Source of the DNA: Francisella persica ATCC VR-331 | Lineage (GTDB): Bacteria; Pseudomonadota; Gammaproteobacteria; Francisellales; Francisellaceae | Reading direction: 5' to 3' | Length of the DNA stretch: 64,000 nt | Assembly (NCBI RefSeq): GCF_001653955.1 | Contig: NZ_CP013022.1 | Span: forward strand, 1,240,001-1,304,000 | Shown: in pieces, positions 51,297 to 60,082 of the stretch | Layout of the letters: every line of letters begins with the position of its first letter | Position numbering within the stretch: the first letter of the stretch is position 1 | Translations under genes and position numbers: made by a program | Notes under the pieces: generated by a model | Told to the model about the DNA's origin: nothing | Databases searched by the model: none | The model's input: the letters and a program-made list of their open reading frames with translations, nothing else

Positions 51297-52508
51297 TTGT
51301 CAAGTATAAACAAACAAATTGGTTGTATATTCCTGATTATAGGAACTTCGCTTGGAGGAGGTATCCTTGCGATACCAATAATTCTATCATACTTCGGTAC
51401 AATTATTGGCTCTATAATTATGTTTTTGATGTGGCTGTTGATGACATACTCAACACTTGCAGTTGCAGAAGCATGTTTACATTTTGAAAAAGGTATTAGT
51501 TATCTAGGCTTAGCTCATAAACTTTTCAAAAACCATGGTATTGTTTTAGTCTATATTTGCGCATTTGGAATACTTTATGGGATGTTAACAGCATACATAT
51601 CGGCAATAGGTTCATCTTTTCAAAGCTTATTAAACATAAACTACATAGTTATTGAGATAAGCTTTGTTATTATTTTTGGTGGCTTTATTCTGAAAGGTAC
51701 AGGTTCTGCTGAATGGCTAAATAGGGTTTTTCTAAGTGTAAAATTAATAATCATACTTTTTACTATAATATTACTGTTTAAATCAATACGCTTAACAAAT
51801 CTAAATAGTTATAGTTTTAGTAATTTCAAACAACTAATAATAGCACTACCAATTCTAGCTACGACATTTTCAGCACATATAATAATCCCTAGTGTTATAA
51901 ATTATTTAGGACCACATCCAAAAGATATTAGAAGAATTATCATAATCGCTTCACTTATCATATTAGTGATATATATATGCTGGATAATATCAATCTTTGG
52001 CAATATCGCAATTTATGGTAGTAAAAATAGCTTTGCAGAAATACTTAAATCACTTAGTTCTGAAGATAGTGTCACTCAGCTTATCTACATTCTCAAAGCA
52101 AATATAAAATCCTATGAGATTATAAGTTTTATATATGCTTTTATTACAATATCAGTAACTACAGCTTTTATAACCCTTTCATTAGCTCTAAAAGACTTGA
52201 TATTAGATAGATTTAAGATGACTAGTTTAACAAAGCTTAATAAAAATATCATGCTGAGCTTTTTGCTTTTTATGCTGCCGATAATACTAAATTATTACTT
52301 CAAAAAGCTTTTCTTAATTGCGCTATCTGTTGTTGGCTTATTCTCACTAATAATGCTTGTATCTTGCCCTTTATATATGGTCAGAATTTTACGTAAATGT
52401 AACTATCAAATAATTTATAAATCCATGCAAAATAGCAAACTCAATAATTTTGCACTGTTTAGTGCAATCATAATAATTATCTTTCAAATAATAGATTATA
52501 TACTTTAA
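51297..52508 (+). CDS. aromatic amino acid permease (TyrP/Mtr type)
   Basis: Proton-coupled symporter of the HAAAP family for tryptophan or tyrosine. The 403 residues form 11 membrane helices, with the family start GCIFLIIGTSLGGGILAIPI, the TYSTLAVAEACLHFEKG segment and the SAHIIIPSVINYLG motif. The frame has no ATG: the first possible start is a TTG at 51297, since an in-frame TAA lies at 51258-51260. The expected first residue is thus UUG-coded or the ancestral ATG was mutated. No strong ribosome binding site is visible. It follows the dead metIQ. Confidence 0.88.
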   Translation: MSSINKQIGCIFLIIGTSLGGGILAIPIILSYFGTIIGSIIMFLMWLLMTYSTLAVAEACLHFEKGISYLGLAHKLFKNHGIVLVYICAFGILYGMLTAYISAIGSSFQSLLNINYIVIEISFVIIFGGFILKGTGSAEWLNRVFLSVKLIIILFTIILLFKSIRLTNLNSYSFSNFKQLIIALPILATTFSAHIIIPSVINYLGPHPKDIRRIIIIASLIILVIYICWIISIFGNIAIYGSKNSFAEILKSLSSEDSVTQLIYILKANIKSYEIISFIYAFITISVTTAFITLSLALKDLILDRFKMTSLTKLNKNIMLSFLLFMLPIILNYYFKKLFLIALSVVGLFSLIMLVSCPLYMVRILRKCNYQIIYKSMQNSKLNNFALFSAIIIIIFQIIDYIL

Positions 52509-52581
52509 TTATTCTCTTTAAGCAGATAAAAATATAAAATATTTAATAGTTGAACAACCGCAAAATTATAAGGTGAAAATT

Positions 52582-53334
52582 ATGCAGCACTCAGCAGGAT
52601 TTTTAAAATTAGTAGATGAAGCAAAATCTAGAATACAAGAATGTACTATTGATGATATCCAAAAAATGAATGAGACACAAACACTCGATGGCTTACTCAT
52701 AGATACTCGTGAAGAGTCAGAAGTAACTAATGGATATATCCCAAATGCTATTCATCTAAGTAAAGGAATTATTGAAGGTGTTATTGAGTCAGTCGTTCCT
52801 AATAAAAATCAAAAAATGTATTTCTATTGTGGTGGTGGCTTTAGATCTGCTTTAGTAGTAGATAAGCTTCGCAAGATGGGTTATAAAAATGTTATCTCTG
52901 TTGATGGTGGATGGAGAGTATGGAATGCTAAAGGCTATCCTACTGTCCCAGCTAATCAGTCCAGACCGAACGAGTTTTTAAAGCTTGTCAATAATGCAAA
53001 AACTCAGATAAAAGAATGTTCTACAACCGAACTTTACAATAAAGTTAATTCTCAAAGGCTTGATGGCATAGTTTTTGATGTTAGAGAAGACTCTGAATTT
53101 AATATGTTCCATATTCAAGGAGCCACGCACTTAAGCAAAGGGCAAATTGAAGTAAAAATTGAAAACTTAGTAACTAACAAACAACAAAAAATCTATTTAT
53201 ATTGTAGTAGTGGTTTTCGTTCAGCTCTAGCTGCCGAGAGCTTGCAGCATATGGATTATACAAATGTAGTTTCTGTAGCAGGTGGAATCAAGGATTGGCT
53301 AGCTAATAACTACCCAGTAGTATCTCCAGATTAA
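52582..53334 (+). CDS. tandem rhodanese-domain protein
   Basis: A protein of 250 residues made of two near-repeat halves. Each has a helical lead (FLKLVDEAKSRIQECTIDDI against FLKLVNNAKTQIKECSTTEL), a rhodanese domain with an active-site loop YCGGGFRS (Cys about 92 counted from the ATG at 52582) or YCSSGFRS (Cys about 211) and a WRVWNAKGYP or IKDWLANNYP ending. Both catalytic cysteines are present. Rhodaneses transfer sulfane sulfur. Ancestral gene duplication within one frame seems likely. I choose the ATG at 52582 because AAGGTG lies about 7 bases before it. It is followed by ispF after 11 bases. Confidence 0.85.
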   Translation: MQHSAGFLKLVDEAKSRIQECTIDDIQKMNETQTLDGLLIDTREESEVTNGYIPNAIHLSKGIIEGVIESVVPNKNQKMYFYCGGGFRSALVVDKLRKMGYKNVISVDGGWRVWNAKGYPTVPANQSRPNEFLKLVNNAKTQIKECSTTELYNKVNSQRLDGIVFDVREDSEFNMFHIQGATHLSKGQIEVKIENLVTNKQQKIYLYCSSGFRSALAAESLQHMDYTNVVSVAGGIKDWLANNYPVVSPD

Positions 53335-53345
53335 GGATAAAAATA

Positions 53346-53825
53346 ATGTCATTTTGTATAGGTCATGGCTATGATGTCCATAAATTTACTTCAGCAAAGC
53401 AGAATATTATTATTGGTGGAGTGGAAATTGCTTACCATCTAGGTCTTGAAGCTCATTCTGATGGTGATGTACTGATACATGCTCTCTGTGATGCGATTCT
53501 TGGTGCTTTAGGGTTAGGTGATATTGGCAAACATTTCCCTGATATAGACAATCAATTCAAAAATGCCGATAGTAAATTTTTTTTAGCTAAAATAAAAAAA
53601 ATACTTGCTGAAAAACAATACTCCATAAGCAATATTGATTGTACTATAATTGCTCAAGCACCTAAGATGCTACCATATATTAAAAAAATGAGAGCATGCT
53701 TAGCAAATATTCTTGAAATACAAATTAGTCAAATAAATATCAAAGCGACTACAACTGAAAGATTAGGATTTATTGGTAGAGAAGAAGGTATTGCAACCCA
53801 TGTAGTTTGTTTGTTGTACAGATAA
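53346..53825 (+). CDS. ispF: 2-C-methyl-D-erythritol 2,4-cyclodiphosphate synthase
   Basis: Fifth step of the MEP isoprenoid pathway. The 159 residues show metal ligands Asp and His in GHGYDVHKF, a LEAHSDGDVLIHALCDA segment, GDIGKHFPDID and a C-terminal TTERLGFIGREEGIA. A strong ribosome binding site (AAGGATAAAAATATG) precedes it. Its 3' end overlaps the convergent Mur-ligase-like gene by about 97 bases because that frame has lost its stop. Normally an ispD partner would be nearby; none is visible here. Confidence 0.97.
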   Translation: MSFCIGHGYDVHKFTSAKQNIIIGGVEIAYHLGLEAHSDGDVLIHALCDAILGALGLGDIGKHFPDIDNQFKNADSKFFLAKIKKILAEKQYSISNIDCTIIAQAPKMLPYIKKMRACLANILEIQISQINIKATTTERLGFIGREEGIATHVVCLLYR

Positions 53826-55505
53826 ATAGTTATTTTTTTTGTACACTCTTCAAGATAATTTGCTACTTTTTCAAGTTCAGCTTGACAGCAGAAAATTGCC
53901 ATATCATTACTTTCTAGCTTTTCAACCAAATACTTAACACCTTCAAGCTCACTATAAGAAATATGTGTTTTATAAATATCATAACCTTTATCTGCTAAAT
54001 CCTTACGAATTAATAATGGCAGCTCTAAAGGCTTAGCACCACGCAAATATTTTTCTGTCTCTTTTATAACGATAAAGTCCAAATTATGTTTAAGAACTAT
54101 ATTATTAATGCCAGAGATTAAATACTTACGATCACCAGTTGTACCAATCATCAAGTATTTCTTACCACCTTTATCATACGCTTTTACCATATTTAATAGA
54201 GCTTCTATTCCAGCTTCATTGTGCGCATAATCAAGTACAGCGACTTTATTATCCCACTCAAAAATATTAACTCGACCCATATTAACTTTTGTATCATTCA
54301 AATAGCTTTTAAGCGCTTTTTTTATAACATCAAAACTAATGCCTAACTTAAATGATAAAGCTATAGCAATCATAGCATTTTCAATATTATGTTTAGCAAA
54401 GCCTTTAACAGTTAATGGTACTTCCACAATTGGTAATATTACTTTTTTATAATTCGCTTCAACCCAGACAAAATTACCATCTTCAACTATACAAGCATAA
54501 TCTGCTTTTGACAAAAAATAGTCCATATCGTGCTGTTGTGGATTCTGAGTAACTATTATTTTTGCACAGTTAAACTTATCAAAGCTTTGCTTCATATATG
54601 AGTTATCAAGATTGATAACAGCATGTGAACCCTCACCTAAAGCACAAAAAACTATTGATTTAGCTTCAGCAAGTTCTGCAACTGTATCAATACCATCCTC
54701 ACCTAAATGATCTGCTGAAACATTTGTGACTGCTGCAGCATTTACATAGGTTTCTATCAAACCTCTTTTTAGTAAGCCGCCTCGCGCAGATTCTAAAAGT
54801 GCTACTTCAACTTTCTTATTTGTAAGAACAAATTGATGACCAGTTGGACCCGAATAGTCACCTTCATCAATTAGCTCATCATTTACTTTTACGCAATCTG
54901 TAGAGGTATATCCTGTAAGTTTACCTGCCACACGACAAATATAATCTGTAAGTCTAATTGTAGTAGTTTTACCATTTGTACCTGTTACAATAACTACTGG
55001 GATATCATAAATATCATGCCATTGGATATTATCTATCGAGTCATTGTTTAAATCGAACTCATAGCAGCCTTTACCAGAACCAATAAAAGCTTTGTTCTTA
55101 TCTCTAAAAGCTTTAAAGCCTTTAGATTTAGCTAGCTCATAAAGCTTACGATATGTAAGGTTTTTATCCTCATCTATCAATGGAATAAGCTTGTGCTTTG
55201 TCTCCTCAATAGTTTTAAATACTCCTGTTTCAAAACCCTCTCGAGTAGATAACCATATAAAATCAATAACATCACAAGCAGGCATAGTTATGTCTATAGG
55301 AGCTGTCATTGCAAATCTAATACCATTATTAAAAAACTTATGATTGATTTTAATATCTTGCCAATCAAGAGCTAATAAAATTCTATTAGCTTCTTGATAA
55401 AAAAGTTTTGTAAGCCTATACTAATGGTATATCTAATACTGTTCCAGTTTCTTTAAAGAACAAATTAGGACCAACTAATCTGCGTGGATAACCTTCAGGA
55501 ATCAT
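53729..55505 (-). pseudogene. Mur-ligase-like protein paired with cyanophycin synthetase, frameshifted near its start
   Basis: A strong ribosome binding site (AAGGAGA, 5 bases before the ATG at 55505) starts MIPEGYPRRLVGPNLFFKET, which stops at TAG (55416-55418) after 29 codons. The protein resumes in another frame (LTKLFYQEANRILLALDWQD) and stays open from the ATG at 55309 for 526 residues: an N-terminal part that does not match ATP-grasp, then a Mur-ligase core with GTNGKTTTIRLTDYICR (P-loop), LLESARGGLLKRGL, TNVSADHLGEDGID (catalytic acidic segment) and LDYAHNEAGIEALL. It resembles the C-terminal half of CphA. The 526-residue part may still be made from an inner start. At the other end an A8 run (53833-53840) drops the expected TAA and adds residues read over ispF. 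Substrate unknown. Confidence 0.75.
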
Positions 55506-55531
55506 ACAAGTCTCCTTCTAAAAAGAACTAT

Positions 55532-58319
55532 TTAATCATTATCTTCTTCATAATACACAACTCTAACACCACTATCATCGGAAATTATCCCAGCTTTTAT
55601 CACCTGTGATATTTCCTCTGATAAACTATGGTCTTGAGTTATTACAGAAGTAGAAAACATTTCTTGTTTCTTAAGTTTTTTATATTTACTATCAAATAAT
55701 TCTTGATCCTTATTGAAGTATATAATCTGCTTCTCTTTTTAGCTTATCAGCAAATATTACTACTAAGTCACCTTCTTCTGCCATAGCTAGTGCTGCATCT
55801 ACCGCTTCTTTTTCACTTTCTATAGTTTCAATACTATCTGCAGATATACCTGTTTCAATTAATGCTTCTTTTAATATTCTTGGTACCTCATCTGGTGCTC
55901 TACCCCTAGTATCATCATCACGCTTACAGATAAAGTAGTCATAATAAGGCGCCGCAGTTCTTGCTAATTCGACAACATCTTCATCTCTTCTATCTCCTGG
56001 TGAAGCCAAAACACATATTTTTTTTACCGGCAAATTCCATATTACTAATCATTTGACTAACTAGCTTGATAGCAGCTGGATTGTGACCATAATCCATTAG
56101 TACTTTAAATGGGTGTTCTTCAAACTAGTTCATACGTCCTGGAGCTTGATAAAATGATGTTACGAAAGTTCTTAAACCATCTCGCATATCATCTAAGCTC
56201 ATTCCCATACTGTAGCATATAGCTATAGCAAACATTGAGTTTTGAACATTGTGAATAGCCTTACCTTCCATAGTTGCTGGGATTAGATGTGTCCATAGAT
56301 TATCAAAGATTGTAATCATATCTCCATTTAAACCCTTTTCAATAATACATGCCTTACCACCTACACGTATATGTTGCTTAACTAAAGCATGCTCTGGGTT
56401 AATTGTCACATAGAAAATATTCTTAGCTGTAACCTTAGCTGACATTTTTAAGACATTAGGATCATCAGCATTTAAAACTGCTACATCTTTTGCAGCCTCA
56501 ACAACTATACTTTTTACTTTAGCCAAATCTTCTAGAGTATTAATACCTTTCAAGCCTAAATGATCAGTAGCGATATTTAAGCAAGCTCCAACATTACAAT
56601 AGTCATAACCTAAACCACTTCGTAATAACCCGCCTCTTGCTGTCTCTAAAATAGCCATTTCTACAGATGGATCTTTTAAGACCATATGTGCTGAAGCTGG
56701 TCCTGTGGTATCTCCAGCTACTGTAAGTTTACCATTAATATAGATACCATCAGTAGTTGTTAAACCAACAACTTTACCAGCATTTTTCCACATATGTGCT
56801 ACCATACGTGAAGTTGTAGTCTTACCGTTAGTACCAGTGATTGCAGCAATAGGAATTCTAGCATTGCCATACTCTCTAGGTATAAGCATATCAATAACAG
56901 CGCCAGCAACATCTCGTGGCTTACCTTCACTTGGCGCCACATGCATCCTAAATCCTGGCGCAGCATTACATTCACAAATTGCTCCGCCAATATCATGATA
57001 TGATTGTGAAATATCATCAATAAGGAAATCTACACCACCAACATCTAGACCGATTGCCTTAATAGCTCTCTCAGCCATATATCTGTTATCTGGATGAACT
57101 ATATCTGTCACATCTATAGCTGTACTACCAGTTGATAAATTAGCTGTAGATCTTAGATAAAATACATCACCAGCTTTAAGAATAGTATTTTCATCATAAC
57201 CAGCAGCTCTTAATAATGTTTTAGCTTGATAGTCTAACTCTAGCTTTGTTAGAACCTTCTCATGTCTTCGTTGACTATCTCAACTAATTCTGCGATTGTA
57301 TTTTTACCACCACCAACAACATGACCAGGCACTCTCTTTGCAACAGCTACAAGCTTACCATCAACAACAAGCATCCTATGATCAAAGCCTGTTATATATT
57401 GTTCTAATAACACATAACGTGAAACCTTATTAGTCTCAACAAACGCTTCATTTATTTCTTCGATTGTCCTAAGGTTTATCGAAATACCTCTACCATGATT
57501 ACCATCTAATGGCTTAACAACTAAAGGGAAACCTAAAATTTTAGCTGCTCTTATAGCACCTTCTTCTGTTGTAACCATTCTTTGCTTTGGTACAGGTAAA
57601 CCTAAACTACTCAATATTATATTTGTTTGCTTTTTATCACATGATAGATCCACAGCAATACTAGTTGTTTTACCAGTAATTGTCGCTCTAATTCTTTGTT
57701 GATATTTACCATAACCAAATTGAACTAAAGATTGATCATTTAGACGAATGTAAGGTATATCTCTTTTCTTCACCGCTTCTACTAATGAAGCTGTACTAGG
57801 TCCAAACTCTTTACTTTGAGCAAATTTTATAAATCTAACTTTCTCATATTCAAAGTCAAACTCTTCATTTGTAAATTCTACTTGTTTTTTTAAGGTTTTC
57901 TGGCAATAGGGATATTAATAAGTCTCTAGCCAATTCCATAGCTCTTAGACCAACATCCTTTTGTTTGTATTCATAAACCATATTGTAGTTACCAACTTCC
58001 TCAGTTGATCTGGTACGACCAAATGTTACACTACTTCCAGCCATACTTTGTAGCTCTAAAATCACATGCTCCCAAATATGCCCCATACAAGTACCTTCAT
58101 CCTCACTTAATCTACGGATGAATCCGCCTTTTTCTCTATAAGAATAACCATGCTCTTTTAATCCTGGTAAGTTCTCTACAAGTCGATTTACAAACTTGTC
58201 ACCAATCTTTTGCAGAAGGCCAATTTTCCAGTACACCTAGATTGATTTCATGTCTGATAACTGGAAAATTAGCATAAATATTAGGTCCCACATAAACATT
58301 AGTAGATAATAATTTTCAT
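55532..58319 (-). pseudogene. cphA: cyanophycin synthetase-like ligase, broken by many frameshifts and a stop
   Basis: Pieces in order follow CphA: NVYVGPNIYANFPVIRHEIN (near 58250-58300), GGFIRRLSEDEGTCMGHIWE (57865-58236 piece), ATP-grasp QRMVTTEEGAIRAAKILGFP and LVVKPLDGNHGRGISINL (57249-57773 piece), then the Mur-ligase part ITGTNGKTTTSRMVAHMWKN and TDHLGLKGINTLEDLAKVKS with LETARGGLLRSGLGYDYCN (56125-57111 piece), and MDYGHNPAAIKL with ASPGDRRDEDVVELAR (55710-56033 piece). Junctions near 58310, 58215, 57865, 57250, 56030 and 55710 are frameshifts, and a TAG sits in frame at 56125-56127. The family makes a multi-L-arginyl-poly-L-aspartate or similar amide-linked polymer. It lies 26 bases before the paired Mur-ligase gene; no cyanophycinase is nearby. 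Confidence 0.9.
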
Positions 58320-58442
58320 TTAATGCTCCTTAGATATTTACTCTTATATGCATAAGATATATACTTAATAAACCATAATACATAAAAATATGATCAAGAA
58401 TAGCTGATTTTGATAAAACCACAAAAATTTATAAGGAACATT

Positions 58443-59180
58443 ATGAAGTATGACTTTGGGGTTATCGTAATTGGTGATGAAATAACTGATGGTGATATTG
58501 TCAACACTAATTCAAGTGTATTTGCAAAATATCTTGTTAAAAAAGATTTCCACGTTGGTTTTCATCTAAGCTGTAAAGACAGTTACGATGATATTATAGC
58601 TAGTTTAGACTTCTTAAAATCAACGCACAAAAATATCATAACTATAGGTGGTTTGGGACCGACAGAAGATGATCTAACTAAAGAAACAATTGCAAAATAT
58701 TTTGATAAAAAACTCATACTTGATCAGTCTTCTTGGAAAAATTTAGAGCAACGGACGCTCGCCAAGTATGGCAAAATAACTTTAGGAACTAAAAAGCAGG
58801 CCATGTTCCCTGAAGGTTCACAAATTATGATAAATAAAAATGGTACAGCTAATGGTTTTAAACTAGAATTTGACACAGGTAGAAATATCTATGTTTTTCC
58901 TGGTCCTCCTCAAGAATGTATCACTATGCTTGAAGAATTAAAACTAGCAAATACGCAACAAAATAGAAAAATTATACGTAAAAAGTGGAATATTTATAAT
59001 ATTTGTGAAAGCTTATTAACAGAAAAATTACAAGTAATCAAAGATGTTTATTCTTTTGTTACATTCAAATATCGAATCACTGATGGCTTTATAGAACTAA
59101 AATACTTCTATCCTGAAGGTTGTCCTTATAGTCAAAAGATAACCATAACTGTAGAAGAAATTCTCAAAGATTATTTATAA
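58443..59180 (+). CDS. CinA-like molybdopterin-binding domain protein
   Basis: A protein of 245 residues from the ATG at 58443, preceded by AAGGAAC at a good distance (an in-frame TTG at 58410 is less likely). It is the MoaB/CinA N-terminal domain: VIVIGDEITDGDIVNTNSSV, TIGGLGPTEDDLTKETIAKY, FPEGSQIMINKNGTANGFKL and YVFPGPPQECITMLEELKLA. It lacks the C-terminal nicotinamide mononucleotide deamidase half of full-length CinA, so it is a stand-alone domain whose biochemical role is not established. It ends 6 bases over the convergent gdpD remnant. Confidence 0.8.
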   Translation: MKYDFGVIVIGDEITDGDIVNTNSSVFAKYLVKKDFHVGFHLSCKDSYDDIIASLDFLKSTHKNIITIGGLGPTEDDLTKETIAKYFDKKLILDQSSWKNLEQRTLAKYGKITLGTKKQAMFPEGSQIMINKNGTANGFKLEFDTGRNIYVFPGPPQECITMLEELKLANTQQNRKIIRKKWNIYNICESLLTEKLQVIKDVYSFVTFKYRITDGFIELKYFYPEGCPYSQKITITVEEILKDYL

Positions 59181-59926
59181 ACTTAAATTTAGCTGCTCTT
59201 TTTTATCAACGAATATCGCGTCTATACCCCATATGAGTAATTGTTTAACTTCAGAATTAGTATAAACTGAATACACAAATATTTTGTTAAATTTGCGTTT
59301 TAAATAATTGACTCTTTGCTGGTTTAAACAACTGTAGTTAATAACAATCGCTAGATAATCATTTCGTTTATAATTCTTATGTAATTTTTTGTCAATATAA
59401 TCAAAGTGCCTAGGCCAATTTATTGTATAAAAAAGTTTCACTTGAGGATAGTTTTTATATTTTATTAAAGCTTTCATTACAAAATTTGAAAAGTTTGATA
59501 TTAATATATTTGTTTTTAGCTTAGGATACTCTTGAAGTATTTTAAAAACCTTTTCTATAGCTTTTGCTGGTAATTTTTGTCTTGAGTAGTTATCTTAAGC
59601 TCAAGATTGGAAAAAACATCATTTTCACTAGCCCAATCAAGATATTCTCTCAGAGTTGGAACCTTATTTTTTATTTTTAAACACTAGGTGAATAAGTTGT
59701 ATTTGCTTTAGCTCATTTAGTGATATTTTTATGACATTTTTATCACAATCAGCAAATCTCTTTGGTGTTTTATCGTGAAAAAGAAACAACTCGTCATCGC
59801 TAATCATTTGAACATCTGTTTCAAACCAATAAAAACCAGTATTCTTAGCAATTTTAAAGCTTCGAGTGTATTCTCAATGAAATAACTATTAGCACCTCTG
59901 TGAGAGATAAATTTATCTACATGCAT
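59175..59926 (-). pseudogene. glycerophosphodiester phosphodiesterase, inactivated
   Basis: From an ATG at 59926 the frame begins HVDKFISHRGANSYFIENTL, the metal-binding HRG and ENT motif of the GDPD family. After frameshifts and stops the pieces ALxDDELFLFHDKTPKRFAD, VPTLREYLDWASENDVFSN and LELKI follow the same fold (HDxxLxR, PTLxExLxxx, ExK). The last piece (59175-59477, 100 codons open) is the C-terminal barrel half, so its open frame is not a separate gene. The living enzyme releases glycerol-3-phosphate from phospholipid head groups. Confidence 0.8.
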
Positions 59927-60040
59927 ATATTTTGATATTATTAAATTACGTCGCTGATTATACATCAAAAACTATAATTACAGAAGATATTTTAATTAAT
60001 TTAACTTAAATATTTTGTTTTTAAAAAATTACTTTTATCA

Positions 60041-60049
60041 TGTTATAAT
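60041..60049 (+). promoter_or_regulatory. predicted extended -10 promoter of the pilB-pilC unit
   Basis: The plus strand has TGTTATAAT at 60041-60049, an extended -10 (TG-n-TATAAT), 33 bases before the pilB ATG. No clear -35 lies at the usual 16-18 base spacing, which extended -10 promoters tolerate. Nothing else in the upstream 120 bases looks like a better promoter. Confidence 0.4.
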
Positions 60050-60082
60050 TTTTCTACTATTTTGAGATTTATGTTTATATAG

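Noticed and set aside
55710-58236. Four separate small genes (107, 328, 174 and 123 residues) in the cphA region
   Set aside because: They are consecutive pieces of one cyanophycin synthetase in the right order, with frameshifts or a stop between them.
59175-59477. 100-residue minus-strand protein as an intact gene
   Set aside because: It is the C-terminal piece of the glycerophosphodiesterase pseudogene, which starts at 59926.
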